A stretch of 64,000 bases of DNA, from positions 1,302,001 through 1,366,000 of the forward strand of contig JAEHOE010000015.1 of the NCBI GenBank assembly GCA_016858145.1, in the 5' to 3' direction. Position 1 is the first letter of the stretch, and each line of letters begins with the position of its first letter. A program made the translations under genes and the position numbers. Below are positions 55,908-64,000 of the stretch, piece by piece. Under the pieces are notes generated by a model. That model was not told the DNA's origin. It saw only the letters and a program-made list of their open reading frames with translations, and ran no database searches. This DNA comes from Edaphochlamys debaryana. Taxonomy: Eukaryota > Chlorophyta > Chlorophyceae > Chlamydomonadales.

Positions 55908-57828
55908 GTTTTGGCAAGGCGATGACTTCCGCCGTAGGCCGCTCCGAGTGCTTCAGGTAGCTAAGCGTCTCTAGTCATGCTCAATGAAAGCAACCCAAAC
56001 TACGCGGGCCTATCCGGACGGCACGTCACCAAGCTGTTGCACTCTGCACATTGCGTGCCACGAGGCGTCTGGGCGAAGCGGCTACAAGCCAGGCTATCTT
56101 GCAAACGTGCATTCCGTCTTTGGAACAGCTAATGCCCTCGTGCCGGCCGACACGGCAACACCAGCACCATGCCGGTGGCACGAACCCGGAGGTCCCTGTC
56201 ACCCCCGCCCGACCCTCGACCCGAAAACAGGCGAATGGACACGTAAGCGTCTTCAGTACTTCCGTCATTGCTCTCCTGTGTGGCTCTGGGGGGCAGGCCT
56301 CCGGCGGCTGGCGAGACCGTCCTGGCAAGGATAGGCCTCTGCGGGCCCGACACGATCACGTTTGGCTCGTTTGGCGAAGTAGGGAAGGCTGGGGCGGGGG
56401 GTGAATGGTGCTCCTGACGCTCCTGACCCCAGACGCATCCTGGAGCTACGCCGGCAACGGCGGTACCGCTGCATTGCGTGCACTCATGAAGCTGTCAATG
56501 GGGTGCAGGAGCGGCATTGGAGGGCGGCCTACCGTTCAGTTGCAGGCCTCGATGCACAGGAAGATGTCTCCAGCGGACGCCTGTTGCAGTGTTGGGCCTC
56601 TCCGTGCCGTTTTGGTGGGCGCACAACGCGGCGTTCTGTTCAGACGCCACTGCTACAGCACCTGCTGCTCTTGCTTGCAGACCGCGCCGAAACAGCCGAG
56701 CTGTATTCGTTCGTCGCGGGGTGACCGGGTGGTCAGACCCGCCGAGACGTGCGGGCCGGACCCGTAAGTCCTTAGCAACGTGCACCCGAGTCCCGGGAAG
56801 CCCCTTGCGTGAGCGGTGCGCCATGCGCTTTCAGTCACGCGTGAGGCGCTTGAGGTGACCTGTTGCGGGACATGTTCTGCCGTAAGGGGCATGAACGGTG
56901 TGGGAATGTGTCGCCGCGCCGGGACAATAACCCCGATAAGCCTTCATCCTACAGGCGCGCCACAGAGATCTCTCGTCGTGCCAGAGTTGGAAGGGCGGTC
57001 GAAGTACTGTCCTGTCAGCTTCCTGCCCATCCCCCCGTTGAACCGCGGTACGTCTTGAGCACGCACGTCCTTATGCGCATCAATCTGCCTATTTCTAGGG
57101 GCTTGCAATATTCACTCCTATCCGCGGGTGAAAGGCTAGCGGGATGGAGAGCCAGTGGCGAAACTTCGAGTCGAGAGCTTGTACAGGCCAACCGATCCGG
57201 CCGTCCGCGGGCTGCCATGCCGTTATAAGCACGCCTTGGGTCCAGTAGGACATCACAACTTACATAGATAGCAACTAGCGTGTTCAGGCCATAGAAACAC
57301 CACAACAGAGGTCGAGGCACGCCATCCAACTTGATTACTGCAAAAGTAGCGTTGCCAGCAGCTCTAACATAGAGTTTCAAGCCCTGGTTGGGTCTCTCAA
57401 GCATTCTTGGCATGAATGGCAGTATGCGGCTCGTGGAAAGCGGGCAGGTGCTTACTTGCCTGCGCGGCTGCGGCCACGTTCTGCGCGCTTCTGGCGCGTG
57501 CTGCCGAAGTAACAGGCAAGTGAAGTCGGTCTGGGTGGTCTCCCGAAAGATCTGGAAATAGGCTGCGCGGGCGGGACATCCCGCAGTGCGCCATCGACGG
57601 GGTTACACGGCTGGCCGACTCCGGCCCGGCTCGGGAGCCGAACTAAGAAGCCTCCCACAACGCTTACCGGCCAGCTTAGCACAACAAGACCTTCTCCTTC
57701 CGGCGTGTCGGGCGGGTGTCGCGCGCTTCCGCTGCCCTTCTCCACGTGGTTCAACAACCGTGGTTTCCCACCTCAAAGCCCCCTGACACCCCCTCTCCTT
57801 GCTCCCGTTCCTCTCCCTCCGTCCTCAG
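55908..57828. other. 1.9 kb region without a confident gene
   Basis: It lies between the start of the coiled-coil gene and the first supported exon of the REJ-like gene. The 5' exon(s) of the latter, with a signal peptide, should be here. A reverse frame at 57015-57413 contains one hydrophobic segment (PLLWCFYGLNTLVAIYVSCD) preceded by LKLYVRAAGNATFAVIKLDG and could be an exon of an unrecognised minus-strand gene. Confidence 0.4.
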
Positions 57829-60800
57829 TGACCTGCCCGAAGGCTGTGTCGGGCACCTTCTCCACAACCCTCACGGTCGTTACTGAGACCTCTCGCCATA
57901 CTGAGACGCGTACCGAGGGCGTCGAGGCCCTCGTGTCATCCGACACGGCCCAGACTGCCAATGGCACTTTCATCCGTCTCCTGGTCAGCTTCACCCCTCT
58001 CGCCTGCACGGCCGATGGCGGCTCCAGCTACCAGCTCAAGATGACCCTCGCTGGCTGCACCGGCTTCAGCGCAATCAGCACGCCCCAGTCCCCAGAAGAC
58101 TGCACCGCTGAGGCGGGCTGCGCACTGTAAGCCTGCCTCCAAAGCTGTGCCAGGGTCAGGGCTAATGAGCCTGCCTCGATCTTGCGGCAGACGTAGTGAC
58201 CCTTCCCCCATGCATGCATCACCTTGCCCGCCTGCAGGACCGACGGCCAGTCCGGATGTGTCACGGGCTGTGCGGCGGACGTGATGCAGGCCGTGTCCGC
58301 CACCTTCACGCTCTCAAGCGACGGTGTCGTACAGGAGAGCTCCCTCGTCTTCAAGACCCTGCCCACCCCTACGCACATAACCCTTGCCCAGCTCCTCACC
58401 ACCTGCCCCGCCGCCGCTGCCGAGGGCGCTTCGACCCCAGCCCTGTCCCAAGACATTGTGCGGCTCTTCGCGACGCTGGCCCGCCAGGCCAACCAAAGGT
58501 GCGTTAGAGTCGGCGGAGCGTCAAGCATGGCACCTACCGGTACCTAGGATCCTAGCTGCGCGCGGGCCTCCGGCGCTACCTCACCAACCTCACAACTGAT
58601 CCTGCCTCGCAATCCCCCCGCCGCCCCCCAGGTTCGCTGACGTGTCCGAGGAGGCCACACTCATGGGCACGAGCACCACAGTGCGCCGAGCCGACCCCAC
58701 CGCCCCGCCCACTTCCGACGACGAGACCGTCAGCGTGCAGGTGCCGTACGCCCTCAACCAGCACACCGAGGTCTCGGAGGCGGCGGCGGACGGATCCAGG
58801 TGCGTACGGCAGAAATCTGACGGTCTGCACGCTCAACCCTGACCGGGCTGGCGGCTTCATCTGTCGTCCCTTTCGCACCGCTGACCCCGTGTGCCAACCT
58901 TACCTGACGCCTGACCCCATCCCGCACCCGACCCGCCTCCCGCCTCTCTTTCCCGCCAGGCTGGTGACCCAGCGGCAGTTTGTGGTGCCCACCGACGAGG
59001 CCTACGAGCTCATGACCCACGGGACAGCGGACGTCGCTGGAGGTGAGGCGGGCTCATAGCTACCTGTCAACCAGCACCTCGGTCCCCCGACTCCTCATGG
59101 CGCGCTCACCCAATCTACTACAGGACCAAGGGATGCAATCACCCGCGCTTGAGTCGCCCGCTGCTCCCTCTGCCTCCCCGCAGGCGGCATGTCCCGTGCC
59201 TTCCTCTCGCGTGCCGGACAGGTCCTGGCCCGCCTCGACTCCATGGTCACCGAGGTGCCCCTCCCCGCCGGCACCCCCCGCGGCGCCGTCGACCCCGCCA
59301 CCGGCAAGGCCCAGACCGTGGTGGAGGCCGTGCTCCTGCGCATCCGCTTCGTGCTGCTCATGGCCCGGAACCCCACCGCCTCCACCGCCGGCACCGGCGG
59401 CCCCACCGGCGGCGCAGGTGAGCCTGCAGGCGCAGACCCAGCTGCGTTCCGCGGTGTTGTGTCGTGCTCCACCTTAACTGATGCACCCGCACCTGGCCTG
59501 GTTCTGCAACTCACCCTTGCCTCGCCCCGCCCCTGCCGCACCCTTCGTAGACGGCACCCCCGCCGCCCAGCAGCTGGCTGACAGCCTGCTCCCCAACCTG
59601 CTCAGCTCCGGCGCCTCCGACTTCTACCCCGGCGGCTACGGCTCCTTCATCCCCGGCTGGAAGCAGCAGCTGGCGGAGAACGCCCGCCGCCGCCGCTCCC
59701 GCCGCATGCAAGACGACACCCCCACCGATACCCCCACAGGCGAAGACCCGACAGCCACAGGCGGTGACACCACAACCTCTGGGGGTGAGACGCCAACCAC
59801 CGGTTCTGGCGGCGATACCACCACCACCCCTGCGGACCCGCTGGACCCGAACCACAAGTACACGGGTAGCCTGTTCAACAAGGACTACGGCTTCTCCATT
59901 CTCGGGTTCTACAGCGGCATCAAGGCGCACGTGGACGTCGAGTCCCGCATCGATCGTACATACGAAAGCCGCAGCGCTAAGGTATTGAGGGTTACAGAAT
60001 AGGACAGTCGTGGGTCGCGTCAGGACACGAGTACCAGATGGCCGTAGGGCGCTCGAAGGAGTGAGCGAGGTGGTTGTTGAACGCGCTGCCAAACCCCTCC
60101 CACGCACAGGTCTCCGGTGCAGTCATGGGCGGGGTCGACGCGACACTGTTTGGCTTCACCGTGGAGAATGCCGTTGCGATGAAGAGCGCCGGCGCATACG
60201 GCAAGTCGAAGGCCCCTTCCCGAGCCCTACCTGCCTTTAAGCGGCCCCGGCCTGCTGCTGTGTGTCAGCCCTTTGGGCTCTCTCCCGGATAGACCTACCA
60301 CGGGCACCCCCTTCACCCCCACCCCGCCTGCAGGTCTGAGGCTAGACGAGGAAGGCCTGTACACCGCCTCCGACCTTAAGAAGACCGCCACCGCCTCCCT
60401 GGCCTCTTTCTCCAAGGAAGTCAGCTCCTCACCCGACGCCACGGAGCCCGGCGGAGACACATGCGAGACCTACAAGGATGTGAGCGGGGTTTCTATCTGG
60501 CCCATGGTTCTGTCTGACGAAGTACCTCCTCCTGGTCGGGGACGCTGCGCGTGCTATGAGAGGATTTTGCTGGGCATGGAGGGTCTTTGACCCCAGGGGC
60601 CGACTTCCTGCAGGACAACACCCGTGACAAGTATGAGAATGTGTACACCAAGAGCATCAACCTCGCCACCTTCCAGGTACGTGTGCTCTTGATTCCACCT
60701 CCAGTTCGCTGCTGGCACTGCCGTTGTCAGTAGAATGAAGCTACTTAGACCGCCTCAGCACAAGTCCTTCGTTCAGTAGAACCGGTTGGCCGCTTCACCA

Positions 60801-63800
60801 AGCGATTTGCTGCATGCCCCATCTACCCTGCCAAACCTCAGATCGGCTTCGCTGTCGTCAAGCTCACATTCAGTCTCGACGCGGAGTTCAATCTGTACAA
60901 GTAAGCCCATGGGCAGCAGAGGCACATTCATGGTTCCGCACTGGCTGGTCCCATCCACTGGTCCCATCCCAGATCCCCAACCGTACCCCACCCCACCCCC
61001 ACACTTCCCTACCCTGCTGCCCTCAGCGGCCTGGGCGGCTGCTCCCACGGGGCCCAGCCCGCCTACGCCACGGGCGGCGGCATGTCCGGGGCCCTCAAGG
61101 GAACCGTCACGGGCGGTGTCGGCATCGGCATCGCTTCAATAACTGGGTATGGCGAGGTGACCCTCGTCAAGCCCTCCGTAACCGCCGCCACTTACTGGAC
61201 TGCGGCTATGACAATCTTCGGTAAAACGGACGACCCCATGTGCTCCGCCCTGACGTTGACAATGTCGGGCATGGGCTTCCGTGTTGGGTACACCACTCAC
61301 GTCAGTAAGTGGGGTTGCGGAGTGAATCAGGGGATAGTTGGTAACGCGGACAGGAGCCTGGGGACGTGGCTGATGAAGGGTGTCGGGTGTTGGGAGTGGG
61401 TTTAGGGCGATGTGCACTTGGGGTTGAGAGTGGGTGAGGGCACGCGAGTGCGCGAGGGCACGGGCGGGGGTTGTCAGGTGTTGGGAGTGGTTGCACCCCG
61501 TTGCCGTCCAAATTATGGAAGGGGCGGGAGGACGCTGAAGCCAATCAAGGTGTTGATCGTGCCAACCTTGAATGTGCAGTCTTCATCGGCGATTCCGACA
61601 ACGAGCTTTACTATTGTGACCCTTCGGTGTTCATGGAGGTGAGAGAGGAGGAGCTCGGGGTTGCTGTGCTGACTTGAGGTCATGACCGCCGCCATTCAGC
61701 TGGCCAACCCTAAGCCATATGCCACTCGCCCCACAGGCATCGACCGGATGGAAGTGCGCTCCTGCCAACGTCATCTCAGCTGCCGACACCGCCGCCGACA
61801 AGGCTTGGCGTCCCCCGGGCTTCTGTGGCCTCGACACTACCCTGGCCACCATCAAGAAGCTCAACGCTGGTTCCAAGGCTTGCAACCCTGCCACCACGAC
61901 AGTGATATGTCCTAGAGGAACTACTTGCAAGGTGAACTGGCTTTTGGCTTTGCCGAGGCTCGCGAGCGCTGGGGTTATTGTAGACAACGGGGCGTAGTGC
62001 CGCGGTGTTGGCGTCGCATGATGTTGGCCGACGCAGAATGCCTGTGCCTGTGAACGGGGAACCCTTCCGCCGCAAGGCTTCCAGGCTGAAAGTCCCCCCT
62101 AGAGTAACCCCGGGCTGCTCCGCGCGTCGGTGCACCGAGAGGGGCTGGCGAGCTGGGGGCCGGGCAGGGGGCGAAGGGGTTGTGGGGGGGAAATGCTGGC
62201 ACGAAACACCTCATACGGCAACGCGCCCACTTCACTTGCAGTCAATCGCGCTTGTCATAGGGGTTCACAATATTGCAACAACTGCACGTCTCAGACCGCC
62301 AATTCTCCAGCGAGTCAAGGCGACAGCCCGCAACAGACTAGCTTAATGTGCGCTACCGACATCAGCACATACAGCGAGTAAATAGGCTTTGCGGTTGAGG
62401 CTTATCGGCAAAGGCGCGTAGGTCGGTGACCGAAGGGCATTTCCTCAAGCGAGCATGCGGCGCTCGATTCTCTCTTTTGCTGTGGCGTTTGCTGAAGACA
62501 GTACATGCTCCTCGCAGGCGTCCACGGAGGGCAAGGTGTGGGGCTGCGATACCACAACTCAAACCCTGACCGAGGTCACTTCGCCGGGCGTGTGCACCCC
62601 TGACGCCCTGGGCATGGCCTTCGGACACCTCGCACCCGACGGGCGCTCCCTCACCATCGGCTTGTCCACCTCGGCGATGCCTCTCATTAATGTGCCCTGC
62701 ACCAGCATCTTCGACGAGACCACCAACGCGCTCCTATCCACCAAGACCATGTGCACGGCGCTCTTCAACATTCTCCTCGTCAAGCTCAGCGGCATGGAGA
62801 CCTTCACGGTGAGCAGGGCTAAGCATTCAGGGACGGGGACAACAAGGTGTGTCTGTCCTCCTCAGGACAGGGAAGAGGGGGGATGAAGGGACAAAAAATA
62901 AGCCGGGCAAGTCTGGTTCAAGGTTCAACCCGCTAAGGGCCCTGGAGCAGGCCCGAGCACCTGCCTGTCACTCTCACCGGCGTCGCCTCACCCCAACGCT
63001 GACCTCTCAACCCCGCACCTCACCCCGCTGTACCCCTTCACAGCCTACCACCACGCTCACGATGTCAGCCTCGACTGCGTTGGTGGGAGCGCTCTCAGGT
63101 GGCGCGGTCAAGTTCACCGGTAGCGTCACGCTCACCGGCTGTAGCAACGCCTGCTCCAAGCCCGTGGCTTCGTTAACAGGGCCGGCCGTGATCGGAGTCA
63201 AGCCGTGCATCATTTCCCTGACGCCGATTGAAATGGACACCCTCGCCACCTTTGACGCATCTGCCTCCTTCGACCCCACGGGCCGCGCGCTCAAGAGCGT
63301 CACTTGGTCGTACTTCGAGACGCTCCCCTCTGGCGGCGGCGGCTCCAAGCTCTCCGACCAGGACCGGAACCGGCTCGACGCCCTCATGACAAGTGCCAGC
63401 GACGCGACAGCCGCCCCCGTTGCGTGAGTGCTGAGGCAAAGCAGGGGCAGGAAGGCCAAGAGTGAAGACCTGCGGCGTCCTGAGGCTTCCCTTGCCCGTA
63501 CCCCAGCTCAGTCTAAATGCAAGGCTCGCCCGAAATCTTGCTTGTGGGCGTTTCTCCTCAGGGCTCGCTTCGTTCCCGGTGCCCCTGTGGTGCAGGTCTC
63601 GCCTTAAGCTCTCGCTGACTAGCAGCCAAGAGGGTCTTCTCGCCCAGACCGAGGCGCAGATAACATTTTTTGTAAGGGCTTGCGGGGGGAGTGAGGGGAA
63701 GGGGCTTGTCGTGCCCTCCGTTCAAGGGATGCCGGCACAGCCACCCCTGGGCACAGCTGGGGAATTTTCGGTCTAGGCACCTGCCGAGCAGGGCCGAGCG

Positions 63801-64000
63801 CGACCAGCAGTCCACCACCCTCAAGGCTCTGATCTGCCAACCAACAACCATGCAGGTCATCGTGACTTCCTGGCTAGGCACGGACGACTCCAAGGAGTTC
63901 GCCATTAAGAAGCCCGGCTCCAACTCCGAGGGCAGCACCCAGATGTACGCCGACGTCCCCGCCCTCACCGTCAGCGGCGGACCCACACAGACGTTCCTCA
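57829..64000 (+). CDS. Cys-rich extracellular protein with REJ/PKD-like region, open at both ends
   Basis: Seventeen exons join in phase for about 1,070 residues: 57829-58126, 58238-58498, 58632-58799, 58960-59042, 59184-59417, 59551-59981, 60110-60200, 60334-60479, 60614-60676, 60842-60900, 61027-61304, 61580-61638, 61737-61931, 62518-62808, 63044-63423, 63562-63595, 63856 to the edge. Cysteines are scattered and often paired (GCVTGC, CSNAC), and Thr/Ser content is high, as in secreted proteins. A Thr/Pro/Gly-rich linker follows a basic RRRRSRR (about 59690). The last exons read LVGALSGGAVKFTGSVTLTG, then LATFDASASFDPTGRALKSV with TWSYFET. This is the A-S-x-S-x-D-P and aromatic-W pattern of PKD/REJ modules found in polycystin-1-like and other algal ectoproteins. 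No membrane segment is visible yet. The 5' exon is not identified and the 3' end is outside. The intron at 60201 has a GC donor. Confidence 0.7.
60201..60333 (+). other. GC-AG intron in the REJ-like gene
   Basis: The exon ends GGCGCATACG, the intron opens gcaagt and closes cctgcag in phase 1. The GTs just downstream do not keep the frame into LRLDEEGLYTASDL. Confidence 0.65.

Noticed and set aside
1..64000. CRISPR arrays, rRNA genes, autonomous transposons with recognisable transposase or reverse transcriptase
   Set aside because: None seen on either strand; the repeats present are short, dispersed or simple-sequence.

Overview
The window is GC-rich nuclear DNA from a eukaryote with dense, short, phase-consistent introns. 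Proteins carry long Ala/Gly/Pro/Gln-rich disordered tracts, and TGTAA-type polyadenylation signals can be placed behind some genes. Together with the families present (GT15-like and O-fucosyltransferase-like glycosyltransferases, REJ-like ectoprotein, RMD1/DUF155, ciliary-type longin protein) this points to a chlamydomonadalean (volvocine) green alga. The species cannot be named from the sequence. All gene models below were spliced by eye. Reading phase closes across every exon listed and coding sums are multiples of three for complete genes, but boundaries may be off by one or two bases.

Layout, left to right: (1) 55-289 minus, first exon of a GT15-like glycosyltransferase running off the left edge, head-to-head with an O-fucosyltransferase-like gene (696-4383 plus). 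(2) 5536-10048 plus, a DEDDy 3'-5' exonuclease with a huge Pro/Gln-rich N-terminal extension. (3) 10371-11124, a copy of the promoter and first coding exon of the MAPK gene that lies 12.7 kb further on. (4) 11577-12383 minus, a small two-TM protein, divergent from a giant gene (12589-22832 plus, about 3,247 aa) whose N-terminus resembles the FUZ/MON1/HPS1 longin domain and whose body is disordered with an RS/His-rich block. (5) 23536-27467 plus, a MAP-kinase homologue that has lost DFG and TxY. (6) 28567-31419 plus, a RING-CH-like zinc-finger protein. (7) 31420-34656, a gene-poor stretch with repeats. (8) 34657-39346 plus, an RMD1/RMND1 (DUF155) protein. (9) 41159-43691 plus, a complete GT15-like paralogue of the left-edge gene. 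(10) 44857-51718 minus, a predicted organelle-targeted membrane/coiled-coil/TPR protein. (11) 52028-55907 minus, a coiled-coil protein. (12) 57829-64000 plus, a Cys-rich, Thr/Ser-rich extracellular protein with an REJ/PKD-like part, open at the right edge.

There is no operon logic, as expected of a eukaryote. Two divergent pairs probably share promoters (290-695 and 12384-12588). The GT15-like and O-fucosyltransferase-like genes would act on secreted glycoproteins in the endomembrane system. The points most worth following are the degenerate MAPK and its duplicated 5' end, which now forms a separate open reading frame, the giant longin/RS protein lying between the two copies, and an unusually high share of GC-AG introns.
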